Shown piece after piece: positions 8,104-15,794 of a stretch of 54,388 bases of DNA; positions within the stretch are counted from its first letter, which is position 1; every line of letters begins with the position of its first letter. The position numbers were made by a program, and so were the translations under genes. Source of the DNA: JBJFCE01 sp051888775 (GTDB lineage Bacteria > Bacillota > Clostridia > Lachnospirales > Lachnospiraceae); contig JBJFCE010000040.1 of the NCBI GenBank assembly GCA_051888775.1, positions 1 to 54,388 of the forward strand, read 5' to 3'. The notes beneath the pieces are model-generated. The model made no database searches, was not told where the DNA came from, and worked only from the letters and a program-made list of their open reading frames with translations.

Positions 8104-8276
8104 GGCTTGCACAAGGGCTTCCCTGTCTGAAAATAGCATTGTATCCTGCGGCCCTTGAAAAGCGTCGGCACTTGGCGAGGTATTTTCGAGCCTAGTGTCC
8201 GTTACGCTTTTCACGGAGTGAGAACGCGCCAAAGGATACAATGACATTTTCGGACAGGGAAGCCCTTGTGCAAGCC
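8104..8276. repeat. Long intergenic palindrome (copy 1) with conserved inner hairpin
   Basis: Arms 8104-8147 and 8233-8276 pair over 44 bp with one G-U and two mismatched positions. Inside lies a second hairpin, 8157-8212: a 9-bp lower stem (8157-8165 with 8204-8212), a two-base TT bulge on the 3' side, a CGG/CCG step, and a loop GTATTTT. Between outer and inner stems the right side carries a GGAGTGAGAACGCGCC-like stretch. The inner part matches copy 2 (43064-43115) position by position, while most of the outer arm sequence is different. The element starts 3 bases after the stop of the U32 peptidase gene and ends before the glnN promoters. No open reading frame and no U-tract are visible. Confidence 0.85.
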
Positions 8277-8278
8277 GT

Positions 8279-9526
8279 TTACTCCTCCTTACGCACCCTG
8301 AGCAGATCATACTGCTTCGCCGGCTGCGACAATGTCACGTACAGTCCCTGTTGCGGATGCGGGCAGCTGTCCACTGCTTCTCCGTCCTCTGTTTCCATGG
8401 CACAGACACGCACCTCGGTATTGGTGCCGTCCGGTTTCATAATCTCGATCCGGTCACCGACACAGAACTTGTTTCGCTGTGTGATCTTTGCTTTTCCGTC
8501 CGCAGTGATTTCCTCTACAATACCGAGATAAATATATTCGTTAATATAAGTATTGCTATCATAAATCTGCGCTTCTTCGCTTGGCTTTCCGTAGAAAAAG
8601 CCCGTTGAAAACTGACGGTAAGTGCACTTGGAAATTTCTTCCCGATACCAGGGCATATTGGCTTCATATTTTGCAGGATCCTCAAACCAGTCATCAATCG
8701 CCCTGCGATAGGTTCTTGCCACCGTTGCCACATAAAGCGCCGTCTTCATCCGTCCCTCGATCTTGAAGCTGTCGATCCCGGCATCCACAAGATCCGGAAT
8801 ATGTTCGATCATACACAAGTCTTTGGAGTTAAAAATATAAGTACCGCGCTCATTTTCATAAACCGGCAGATATTCTCCCGGACGTTTTTCTTCTACAACC
8901 GCATACTTCCAACGGCACGGATGTGTGCAGGCACCCTGATTGGCATCCCTGCCCGTAAAATAATTGCTGAGCAGACAGCGCCCGGAATACGAGATACACA
9001 TTGCTCCGTGAATAAAAGTCTCGATCTCCATTTCATCCGGAATATTCTCGCGGATCTGTTTGATCTCCGCAAGCGACAGTTCTCTTGCAGAAACAACTCT
9101 TTTTGCCCCCTGCTGCCACCAGAAGCGATATGTCCCATAATTGGTGTTATTTGCCTGCGTTGAAATATGGAGTTCGATCTCCGGACAGATCTCCTTTGCC
9201 AGCATAAACATGCCCGGATCGGAAATGATCAGCGCATCCGGTTTCATTTCCTTTAATTCTTTAAAATATTGTGCAGCGCCATCAAGATCCCCGTTGTGCG
9301 CCAAAATATTGGCTGTCACATAAACTCTGACCTGATGCTCGTGTGCAAACGCGATTCCGCTTGCCATCTCCTCCGGCGAAAAATTCTTTGCCTTTGCGCG
9401 AAGTCCGAACGCCTCCCCGCCGATATATACGGCATCCGCGCCAAAAATAACAGCTGTCTGTAATACTTCAAGGCTGCTTGCCGGAACTAACAGCTCCGGT
9501 TTTCCTGCCCGTTTTGCATTTCTCAT
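8279..9526 (-). CDS. U32 family peptidase, TrhP-like (tRNA uridine hydroxylation)
   Basis: 415 residues with the U32 signature ETFIHGAMCISYSGRCLLS and the cysteine pair in NQGACTHPCRW, which with the signature cysteines could bind an iron-sulfur cluster. In Bacillus the YrrN/YrrO (TrhP) proteins of this family, encoded beside the methyltransferase TrmR, are needed for 5-hydroxyuridine at tRNA position 34 with prephenate as cofactor. Here the gene directly follows a TrmR-like gene, which supports the same role. The frame opens at 9589, but AGGAG stands 8 nt before the ATG at 9526, which is chosen; the upstream ATG has no ribosome site. It is the last gene of the ireB-to-U32 block and is followed at once by a long palindrome. 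Confidence 0.85.
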   Translation of the reverse strand: MRNAKRAGKPELLVPASSLEVLQTAVIFGADAVYIGGEAFGLRAKAKNFSPEEMASGIAFAHEHQVRVYVTANILAHNGDLDGAAQYFKELKEMKPDALIISDPGMFMLAKEICPEIELHISTQANNTNYGTYRFWWQQGAKRVVSARELSLAEIKQIRENIPDEMEIETFIHGAMCISYSGRCLLSNYFTGRDANQGACTHPCRWKYAVVEEKRPGEYLPVYENERGTYIFNSKDLCMIEHIPDLVDAGIDSFKIEGRMKTALYVATVARTYRRAIDDWFEDPAKYEANMPWYREEISKCTYRQFSTGFFYGKPSEEAQIYDSNTYINEYIYLGIVEEITADGKAKITQRNKFCVGDRIEIMKPDGTNTEVRVCAMETEDGEAVDSCPHPQQGLYVTLSQPAKQYDLLRVRKEE

Positions 9527-9585
9527 TGTTTCTTCTCCTGACTTTGTTCTCTCATAGGTGTGCAAACTGTTCTCGCCTGTGCAAA

Positions 9586-10227
9586 TCATATGCGCTTTAC
9601 ACTCAGTGCCACACCGTCCCCATCCTGTAAAATCACGGTTTGCAGCTGTTCATGATGGGTCAGCTCATATAAATATTCCCGCATTCTTGTATGGATCGTC
9701 CGGTTCCGCCTCGTTACCGCATAGCGGGACTCGATCATATCGCCGTCCTGCAATACATTGTCGGATACCAAGAGACCTCCCGGCGCAAGCAGACGCAGCA
9801 CCTCCGGCATAAAATGAATATACTGTCCCTTTGCCGCATCCATAAATATAAAATCATAGGTCCCCGTAAGTTCCTTCAGAATATCCGCGGCATCTCCCTC
9901 TAAAAGCGTGATCCGGTCTTCTTTTCCGGCTTTTCTAAAGTTCTCTTTTGCAAGCGGTATCCTTTTCTCATACTTTTCAATCGTTGTAATCTGCGCCTCA
10001 GGTGCTGCTTCACTCATTAAAAGTGCCGAGAATCCGATCGCCGTTCCGACTTCCAGAATCCGTTCGGGTTTTTTTACCGTCAGCCAAAAGCGAAGCAGGC
10101 TCTGTGTCTGCGTCCTGATGATCGGCACCCCTGTTGCATGTGCATATTTTTCCAGTTCATACAAAAATAAGGAATTGCCTTTATCAAGCGAATTGATAAA
10201 GGCAACTGTTCTGTCATCTGTGTTCAT
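9586..10227 (-). CDS. trmR: Class I SAM O-methyltransferase, TrmR-like
   Basis: 213 residues with a Rossmann methyltransferase core: motif I ILEVGTAIGFSA binds S-adenosylmethionine, and FIFMDAAKGQY carries the metal-binding Asp region of catechol-type O-methyltransferases. Length and pattern fit YrrM/TrmR, which methylates 5-hydroxyuridine 34 of tRNAs to 5-methoxyuridine. Its ATG overlaps the TGA of the MltG-like gene by four bases (ATGA), a sign of translational coupling. The U32 gene that would supply the hydroxylated tRNA follows. The order mltG-trmR-U32 is the same as yrrL-yrrM-yrrN in Bacillus subtilis. Confidence 0.85.
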   Translation of the reverse strand: MNTDDRTVAFINSLDKGNSLFLYELEKYAHATGVPIIRTQTQSLLRFWLTVKKPERILEVGTAIGFSALLMSEAAPEAQITTIEKYEKRIPLAKENFRKAGKEDRITLLEGDAADILKELTGTYDFIFMDAAKGQYIHFMPEVLRLLAPGGLLVSDNVLQDGDMIESRYAVTRRNRTIHTRMREYLYELTHHEQLQTVILQDGDGVALSVKRI

Positions 10228-10610
10228 TCTCCCTCCGGCGTCTCTCCCGTACCCGCAGCAATGACTTCGAGCATCTCTTCCACTGTCATACTCGTATTTA
10301 ACTGATAAACACCCGGCTGCTCGATTCCGTGATAATCCGAGAACATCTCCTGAAAATAAAACAGCTTGGTATCCCGGATCAGTCCCTGATCATACAACTT
10401 CTGTCCCAGATCTTTGATGCTGTCCGTTTCGGAATATACAACCGTAACCGTAATGCCTTCCCCTTCTGTCATCGGTTTCTCGGCAAAAATACGGAATCCG
10501 AATGTATATGCGGAAACCGCAATCTTATATACCAATAATACGACCAGAACCGCAACCGCCAGCTTAATCACAGCTGCCGCCAAAGATCTTGCCACCTGTT
10601 TTCCGTCCAT
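10224..10610 (-). CDS. Short MltG/YceG-like membrane protein lacking the transglycosylase domain
   Basis: 128 residues: one transmembrane helix (about 12-32) and an extracellular LysM-like segment that matches the N-terminal part of MltG (VTVVYSETDSIKDLGQKLYDQGLI, then YQLNTSMTVEEMLEVI). Full MltG is about 330-380 residues and ends in the YceG lytic transglycosylase domain with a catalytic Glu. That whole domain is absent here. The position between ylbF and trmR is the one mltG (yrrL) holds in other Firmicutes, so this is the same locus with a short product. Similar short forms appear common in Lachnospiraceae (from memory), so it may be a functional substrate-binding remnant and not decay. 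The ribosome site is GGGAGGAAAATAA before the ATG. Confidence 0.75.
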   Translation of the reverse strand: MDGKQVARSLAAAVIKLAVAVLVVLLVYKIAVSAYTFGFRIFAEKPMTEGEGITVTVVYSETDSIKDLGQKLYDQGLIRDTKLFYFQEMFSDYHGIEQPGVYQLNTSMTVEEMLEVIAAGTGETPEGE

Positions 10611-10958
10611 TTATTTTCCTCCCGTCAACTCCATATCGAAGTCGACCTCCGCAGTAATTTTTGTGTAAATTTCCTGCATCATTCTGCAAAAAGCAAGCTC
10701 CGCCGCCAGAAAATCATTAACTAACGGATTCGCCCGGAAGCTTGCGCCTTCCTCCTCCAGCCGGTCCACCTGATCGAATAACTGATCCGAATTTTCCGAG
10801 TTCTGGAATTCATACATCCGCTTCCTGTAATCGTCAATTTTGCGTTTCAGCTCGGGCAACCGCTCCAGCTTTTCTTTTTCATATGCGTAGCGCTTATATA
10901 CTTCCGTGCTTTTGATCGTTTCAACAAAACTGTCCGTTGCTTTTTCAATATCTACCAT
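10611..10958 (-). CDS. YlbF/YmcA family protein
   Basis: 115 all-helical residues, rich in charged heptads (ELKRKIDDYRKRMYEFQ, then FLAAELAFCRMMQEIY), matching the YlbF/YmcA (DUF964) family. In Bacillus these small proteins act with YaaT and RNase Y in mRNA maturation and in development. Its place directly after the RNase J gene fits an RNA-processing role. The frame can open with GTG at 11000, but GGAG six bases before the ATG at 10958 (MVDIEKATDSF) decides the start. Its stop abuts the ATG of the MltG-like gene. Confidence 0.8.
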   Translation of the reverse strand: MVDIEKATDSFVETIKSTEVYKRYAYEKEKLERLPELKRKIDDYRKRMYEFQNSENSDQLFDQVDRLEEEGASFRANPLVNDFLAAELAFCRMMQEIYTKITAEVDFDMELTGGK

Positions 10959-11021
10959 GTTCCGCTCCATGTTCTGCCGTATCTTTGTCAAAACTTTCAC
11001 TTCTGAACTACTGTATGGCTC

Positions 11022-12701
11022 TTATTCTTCCACATCCATAATGATCGGAAGGATCATCGGACGTCTCTTAGTCTTCTTCCAGACATACTCGCTTAAAGAA
11101 TCTTTGATCGTACCTTTGATCTTGCCCCAGTCCGTGATATTCTTATCGATACACCGCTCTACCTGAGCGCGCACAACTTCTCTTGCCTCATCCATCAGTT
11201 CATCGGATTCCCTGACATAGACAAAGCCTCTGGAGACGATTTCCGGTCCTGATAATAACTGTCCGGAATATCCGTCCAATGCCATCACCACGATTATAAT
11301 ACCATCTTCTGCAAGGTGTTGTCTATCACGAAGTACAACATTGCCGACATCGCCGACGCCCAGTCCGTCCACAAGGATCGCTCCTACCGGTACTTTGCCG
11401 GTCACCTGTGCCTGTTCTTGGGAAAGCTCCAGTACATCTCCCGACATCAGCAGGAATACATTTTCCTTTGGAATCCCGAGGCTGCATGCCAGCTTTGCCT
11501 GTGCTTTTAAATGCTTATATTCTCCGTGTACCGGAATCGCATATTTCGGATGTGTCAGAGTATAGATCAGCTTGATCTCCTCCTGACAGGCATGACCCGA
11601 TACATGCACATCCTGAAAGATCACATCCGCACCCTTTAATAATAACTCATTGATCACGTTTGTAACAGCCTTTTCATTACCCGGAATCGGATTGGAAGAA
11701 AAAATAACCGTATCACCCGGTCCGATGGAGATCTTACGGTGGGCATTGCTTGCCATACGACTCAGTGCCGCCATACTTTCACCCTGACTTCCGGTTGTAA
11801 TAATGACTGTCTTCTCATCCGGATAATCTTTCAACTGCTCAATATCGATCAAAGTATCTTCCGGTATATGGATGCATTCCAGCTTGGCGGCAATATCAAT
11901 AATATTGACCATGCTGCGTCCTTCTACGACTACTTTTCTGCCAAACTTATAGGCGGAATTGATGATCTGCTGCACACGATCCACATTGGATGCAAAAGTC
12001 GCAATGATAATACGTGTATTTTTATGTTCCTGAAACAGCGTATCAAATGTCTTTCCGACCGTACGCTCGGACTCCGTAAAGCCCGGACGCTCCGCATTGG
12101 TCGAATCACACATCAGCGCCAGAACACCCTTCTTGCCAAGCTCCGCAAATCTTCCCAGATCGATCGCATCCCCGAATACCGGTGTATAATCCACCTTGAA
12201 ATCTCCCGTATGCACGACAATTCCGGCAGGAGAATAGATCGCCAGTGCAGCCGCATCGACAATACTGTGATTCGTCTTGATAAATTCCACGCGGAACTGT
12301 CCCAGATTGATGGACTGCCCGAATTTTACGACCTTGCGCTTGGTCTGCTTCATCAGATTGTGTTCTTTTAACTTATTCTCAATGATGCCCATGGTCAGTC
12401 TTGTCGCATAGACCGGCACATTAATATCCTTTAACACATAGGGAAGCGCACCGATATGATCCTCATGCCCGTGTGTAATGACAAAGCCTTTCACGCGGTC
12501 GATATTGTCCTTTAAATATGTGGTATCCGGGATCACAAGGTCGATTCCGAGCATATCATCAGCCGGAAAGCTCAGACCGCAATCCACCACAAGAATACTG
12601 TCTTCATACTCGAAGGCAGTAATATTCATTCCAATCTGCTCCAGCCCGCCAAGCGGTATGATCTTTAACGCTGAAGCATTTTCCATTTCATTTTTTTTCA
12701 A
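11022..12701 (-). CDS. rnj: Ribonuclease J
   Basis: 559 residues, the RNase J length. The metallo-beta-lactamase motif HGHEDHIGALPY binds two zinc ions, the beta-CASP domain follows (GFTESERTVGKTFD region, TTGSQGESMAALSRMA), and the C-terminal domain ends in WKKTKRRPMILPIIM. RNase J has 5'-to-3' exonuclease and endonuclease activity in mRNA decay and rRNA maturation. The start is probably the TTG at 12701, eight bases after GGAGG; the next ATG (12686) is too far from that site. An ATG lies between the ribosome site and the TTG and opens a six-codon overlapping frame. It sits in the conserved block with ylbF after it. Confidence 0.94.
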   Translation of the reverse strand: MKKNEMENASALKIIPLGGLEQIGMNITAFEYEDSILVVDCGLSFPADDMLGIDLVIPDTTYLKDNIDRVKGFVITHGHEDHIGALPYVLKDINVPVYATRLTMGIIENKLKEHNLMKQTKRKVVKFGQSINLGQFRVEFIKTNHSIVDAAALAIYSPAGIVVHTGDFKVDYTPVFGDAIDLGRFAELGKKGVLALMCDSTNAERPGFTESERTVGKTFDTLFQEHKNTRIIIATFASNVDRVQQIINSAYKFGRKVVVEGRSMVNIIDIAAKLECIHIPEDTLIDIEQLKDYPDEKTVIITTGSQGESMAALSRMASNAHRKISIGPGDTVIFSSNPIPGNEKAVTNVINELLLKGADVIFQDVHVSGHACQEEIKLIYTLTHPKYAIPVHGEYKHLKAQAKLACSLGIPKENVFLLMSGDVLELSQEQAQVTGKVPVGAILVDGLGVGDVGNVVLRDRQHLAEDGIIIVVMALDGYSGQLLSGPEIVSRGFVYVRESDELMDEAREVVRAQVERCIDKNITDWGKIKGTIKDSLSEYVWKKTKRRPMILPIIMDVEE

Positions 12702-12923
12702 AAAACATTCCTCCAGATTCTTGTTATGTACTGTCGGACGAAGCCTTTCGAAACGATGCAGCTATCCCTGCATACTGCTGTTGTATAAGCGTGACGGTTT
12801 TCCCCCTTTATCTGCCGGTATATCCCCGGTCACATGGCAAATAAAGCCCGTCGCTTTCTGACAGCTCCGATCACCTTCTCCTGACAGTATTTCTATTATG
12901 TTTATTTACAGTTTCTATTGCTT
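12702..12923. other. 222-bp intergenic leader upstream of rnj
   Basis: No protein-coding frame of convincing length is present. On the minus strand it holds a 6-bp hairpin (ATGCAG with CTGCAT, six-base loop) and several C- and G-rich blocks. It can act as a long 5' leader for rnj. In related Lachnospiraceae a Fur-family gene is often found at this point, as I recall; I see no clear remnant of one. Confidence 0.4.
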
Positions 12924-13193
12924 CTATTCATTTTCTCTGACAATTTCCACATCATCCAGCATGCTTTCAAATACACTGCCGACTGCCTGCAGCTCATCGT
13001 CATCCTCTACGAATTCATAGATGCTCTCCTGATCCGTATCCCCGGACAGATCCCGTAAGATCATGGCTTCGCCGTCTCCGTCCGCTTCTTCCGTTACCAG
13101 CAGGTAATTTTTCCCGCCGATTCTGGTCTGCTCTATCACATATAATTCAATAGATTCTCCGTCTTCGGTATTGAATGCAAGTTTCTGAAACAT
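12924..13193 (-). CDS. DUF1292 protein (YrzB-like)
   Basis: 89 strongly acidic residues with the DUF1292 pattern: FNTEDGESIELYVIEQTRI, NYLLVTEE, and the tail YEFVEDDDELQAVGSVFE. The function of the family is not known. It is conserved after ruvX in Firmicutes (yrzB follows yrrK in Bacillus). The frame extends to 13226, but the ATG at 13193 has an AGGAG-type site and gives the normal N terminus. Confidence 0.85.
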   Translation of the reverse strand: MFQKLAFNTEDGESIELYVIEQTRIGGKNYLLVTEEADGDGEAMILRDLSGDTDQESIYEFVEDDDELQAVGSVFESMLDDVEIVRENE

Positions 13194-13274
13194 ATTCTGT
13201 CCTCTCCTGTTATGCCGCCAATACACCCGGCATTCCCATTTACAGCCGCTGTATCCGACAGTTCCCGTTATACC

Positions 13275-13706
13275 CTACTGTTCCTGACGTCTTCGGTAAT
13301 CCAGATAGCCCTGCAAAATCAAGGTCGCTGCGATCATATCCACATACTTGGAACGGTCCTCCCTCCGGATCCCTGCTTCCATCATCGTACGGTCTGCCGC
13401 TACCGTCGTCAGACGCTCGTCCCACATCGTCACCGGAAGCCCCGTTCTGCGTTCCAGCATCTCACGAAAAGCCTGTGTTTTCTCGACTCGCTCTCCCTCT
13501 GTCGCATTCATATTCTTCGGTAGACCGAGCACCAACTCCGTAACTTCATATTCCTCAATCAGTTCCTCTATCCGTGCACATGTTCTGCGCAGCTTATTCT
13601 CCTGTTCCCTGCGGATGATCTCTTTCCCCTGCGCCGTAAGCAGCAACTCATCGCTGATCGCTACGCCCACAGTTTTCGATCCGAAATCCAGTCCCATGAT
13701 TCGCAT
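13275..13706 (-). CDS. ruvX: Holliday junction resolvase-like protein RuvX (YqgF)
   Basis: 143 residues with the RNase H-like fold of YqgF/RuvX: MGLDFGSKTVGVAISDE (first catalytic Asp), LVLGLPKNMNATEGER, VTMWDERLTT (Glu/Asp of the active site), and YVDMIAA near the end (last Asp). The family takes part in resolving recombination intermediates and in 16S rRNA 5'-end maturation. It lies 12 nt after ireB and is followed by the DUF1292 gene, the yrzL-yrrK-yrzB order of Bacillus. Confidence 0.93.
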   Translation of the reverse strand: MRIMGLDFGSKTVGVAISDELLLTAQGKEIIRREQENKLRRTCARIEELIEEYEVTELVLGLPKNMNATEGERVEKTQAFREMLERRTGLPVTMWDERLTTVAADRTMMEAGIRREDRSKYVDMIAATLILQGYLDYRRRQEQ

Positions 13707-13718
13707 ACAGAAAGCCCT

Positions 13719-13988
13719 CTACTTTACTTCCCATCCGTTTGACTCGATATAATGTGCCAGCATCTCTTCTACCAGTTCATCACGTTCTACCTTCATGATC
13801 ATGTTACGCGCACCTTTATAGCTCGTAATATAAGTCGGATCACCGGACATGATATAGCCCACAATCTGATTTACCGGATTGTAGCCCTTTTCCGTCATAG
13901 CCTCGTATACTGCCTGTAAAACCTCTTTCACACCGATCTGCGGTTCGGTTTCTACAGTAAAAAATTGTGTATTTCCTAAATCTGCCAT
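13719..13988 (-). CDS. ireB: IreB family regulatory protein (DUF965)
   Basis: 89 residues matching IreB/YrzL: TQFFTVETEPQIGVKEVL, NPVNQIVGYIMSGDPTYITSYKGARNMI. IreB of Enterococcus is phosphorylated on threonines by the PASTA kinase IreK and affects cephalosporin resistance; a Thr-rich N terminus is present here too. It is the first gene of the operon, and a good promoter lies just upstream. The start has AAAGGAAG before the ATG. Confidence 0.93.
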   Translation of the reverse strand: MADLGNTQFFTVETEPQIGVKEVLQAVYEAMTEKGYNPVNQIVGYIMSGDPTYITSYKGARNMIMKVERDELVEEMLAHYIESNGWEVK

Positions 13989-14030
13989 ACTTCCACTTCC
14001 TTTATCTGACCGCCCATACTGTTATTTTTT

Positions 14031-14059
14031 ATTGTACCCCAGTTGGCTTATTTTTTCAA
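14031..14059 (-). promoter_or_regulatory. Promoter of the ireB-ruvX-DUF1292 operon
   Basis: On the minus strand TTGAAA (14054-14059), a 17-base spacer and TACAAT (14031-14036). The -35 box lies within the last codons of mtaB (stop at 14048), so the two transcription units are packed end to start. Confidence 0.65.
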
Positions 14060-15385
14060 TAAGAGGATATCGTTCGTTAAAAATGCTTCTGCCCTGCCTG
14101 TTATAAATCTGTTTGTCGGTTCACTTCCTTCCACTGCCGCAAGCACATAATCCTTTGTATGCCCGACTGTATAGCAGATGCCGTTCATTTCCTTTTCTTC
14201 CTCCAACAGGATCTCCACTTCTTCTCCAAGATAATTTCCCCTGTATGCACGGGACTTTACTTCATCCATCTGTAACAAAATATCACTTCTCTTTGCTTTC
14301 ACCTGATCGGGCACCTGCTGCTTCATCGCAGCTGCCGGAGTTCCTGCCCGTTTCGAATATTTGAATACATGCATCTCATAAAAACCGATCCGGTCTAAGA
14401 ATTCCACGGTCTGTGCAAATTCTTCCTCCGTTTCCCCCGGAAAACCGACAATGACATCCGTTGTCACCGCAACCCTGTCAAATGCTTCCCGTAACAGACG
14501 GACACCCGCCTCAAACTGCGCGGTATCATAATGACGGTTCATCCGTTTTAACGTTGCATCACAGCCGCTTTGCAGGGAAAGATGAAAATGCGGGCAAAGC
14601 TTTTGACACGCAGAAAGTCTTGTCACAAATTCCTTGGTAATGATCCGCGGTTCCAGCGAACCCAGACGGATCCGCTCGATCCCCGGAATATCCGCCAGTG
14701 CCTCGATCAGCTCTAACAGATACCCTTTTTCACAGGCATCCCGATAATCCGCACTCCGGATCCCAAGAAAATCAAGTCCGTAAGAGCTCAAATGGATTCC
14801 GGTCAAAACGATCTCATGATAGCCCGCCTTTGCAAGTCCTCTGACTTCTTCAATGACATGCTCCGGCTTACGGCTGCGTACTCGCCCTCTTGCAAGCGGG
14901 ATCGCACAATACGTACAGAACTGATTGCAGCCGTCCTGAATCTTGATATAGGCTCTCGTATGCTCGGCCGTCTCTTTTAACTGCATTTCTTCATATTCAT
15001 CCGTAGACGCAATATCGATGACCGTATCCCCCTGCTGCCGGTTCTCCAGATAGTCTTCCAGAATCTGCACCAGATCTTTTTTGCGGTTATTGCCGATCGC
15101 CAGATCGATACTTGCATCCGTTTCCACTGCCTCTGTACCGTTCTGGACATAGCAGCCGACCGCAACGACCACCGCATCCGGGTTCAGCTTTTTGGCACGG
15201 TGGAGCATCTGACGGCTCTTTCTGTCCGCAATATTTGTTACAGTACAGGTATTTACGATATAAATATCGGCTTTTTTATCAAATGGTACAATTTGATAGC
15301 CCTTTTCTTGTAACATTTGTTGCATAACGTCCATCTCATAGGCGTTCACTTTGCAGCCTAAATTATGTAATGCTACACTTTTCAT
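14048..15385 (-). CDS. mtaB: tRNA t6A37 methylthiotransferase MtaB
   Basis: 445 residues with the three parts of a methylthiotransferase. The N-terminal domain has three cluster cysteines (LGCKVN, NTCTVTN, VGCYVQ). The radical SAM core has the CNQFCTYC motif. A C-terminal TRAM domain follows (about 375-445). The enzyme adds a methylthio group to N6-threonylcarbamoyladenosine 37 of tRNAs reading ANN codons, using two 4Fe-4S clusters and SAM. The frame reaches 15397, but GAGG six bases before the ATG at 15385 (MKSVALHNLG) decides the start. In Bacillus mtaB (yqeV) directly follows rsmE; here nifS, three insert genes, thiI and a plus-strand HPr-like gene lie between them. Confidence 0.94.
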   Translation of the reverse strand: MKSVALHNLGCKVNAYEMDVMQQMLQEKGYQIVPFDKKADIYIVNTCTVTNIADRKSRQMLHRAKKLNPDAVVVAVGCYVQNGTEAVETDASIDLAIGNNRKKDLVQILEDYLENRQQGDTVIDIASTDEYEEMQLKETAEHTRAYIKIQDGCNQFCTYCAIPLARGRVRSRKPEHVIEEVRGLAKAGYHEIVLTGIHLSSYGLDFLGIRSADYRDACEKGYLLELIEALADIPGIERIRLGSLEPRIITKEFVTRLSACQKLCPHFHLSLQSGCDATLKRMNRHYDTAQFEAGVRLLREAFDRVAVTTDVIVGFPGETEEEFAQTVEFLDRIGFYEMHVFKYSKRAGTPAAAMKQQVPDQVKAKRSDILLQMDEVKSRAYRGNYLGEEVEILLEEEKEMNGICYTVGHTKDYVLAAVEGSEPTNRFITGRAEAFLTNDILLLKK

Positions 15386-15411
15386 AGGATTCCTCATTAT
15401 TTTTGTACTGT

Positions 15412-15441
15412 TTTATATATTGACTTTTCCTTTTTTTACAA
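15412..15441 (-). promoter_or_regulatory. Promoter of mtaB
   Basis: On the minus strand TTGTAA (15436-15441) with TATATA at a 16-base spacing or TATAAA at an 18-base spacing. It overlaps the plus-strand promoter of the HPr-like gene, so the two divergent promoters may exclude each other. Confidence 0.5.
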
Positions 15442-15448
15442 TTAAGAT
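15420..15448 (+). promoter_or_regulatory. Promoter of the HPr-like gene
   Basis: TTGACT (15420-15425), a 17-base spacer and TAAGAT (15443-15448), 33 bases before the start codon. Confidence 0.65.
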
Positions 15449-15481
15449 TGGGGTGTAGAACAATAAAAGGAGGTAATTCAA

Positions 15482-15712
15482 ATGAAAACAGTACAGATTT
15501 CTTTAAATTCTATTGACAAAGTAAAATCATTTGTGAATGATATTACCAAATTCGATTATGATTTTGATTTAGTTTCCGGCAGATATGTTATCGACGCAAA
15601 ATCTATTATGGGGATCTTTAGTTTAGACTTATCTAAGCCGATTGATTTAAACATCCATGCAGAAGATAATGTTGATGACGTTCTGGAAGTTTTGAAGCCT
15701 TACATGATCTAA
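15482..15712 (+). CDS. HPr-like protein without the phospho-histidine
   Basis: 76 residues that align with HPr of the phosphotransferase system along the whole chain. The regulatory-serine block is kept as AKSIMGIFSLDLSKP (HPr: KSIMGVMSLG), with Ser near residue 41. The GIHARPA block that carries the active His15 is replaced by NSIDKVKSF, so PEP-dependent phosphotransfer is not possible. Bacillus Crh also lacks His15 and acts only in catabolite regulation through its serine; this protein may have a similar regulatory role, but no HPr kinase is in the window. AAAGGAGG precedes the ATG, and it has its own promoter and a strong terminator. It is one of only two plus-strand genes here and is intact and compact. 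Confidence 0.8.
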   Translation: MKTVQISLNSIDKVKSFVNDITKFDYDFDLVSGRYVIDAKSIMGIFSLDLSKPIDLNIHAEDNVDDVLEVLKPYMI

Positions 15713-15754
15713 GCAAAACCATTATCTGAACTTTGAATATCAAGATTCACACAT

Positions 15755-15790
15755 AGGAAGCAAGGCATATGCCTTGCTTCCTTTGCTTTT
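15755..15790 (+). terminator. Terminator of the HPr-like gene
   Basis: A 28-base perfect palindrome (15755-15782) followed by T-rich sequence on the plus strand. It sits between two convergent genes, 12 bases beyond the thiI stop. A clear U-tract is present only in the plus direction. Confidence 0.85.
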
Positions 15791-15794
15791 TCCC

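Noticed and set aside
8104..8276. Palindrome as a retron ncRNA, group II intron end or CRISPR
   Set aside because: No reverse transcriptase or maturase gene is nearby and there are no repeat-spacer units; only two facing arms and one inner hairpin.
12862..12905. Short GTG frame after the DUF1292 gene as a Fur remnant
   Set aside because: Only about 14 codons, with no residue pattern of Fur proteins.
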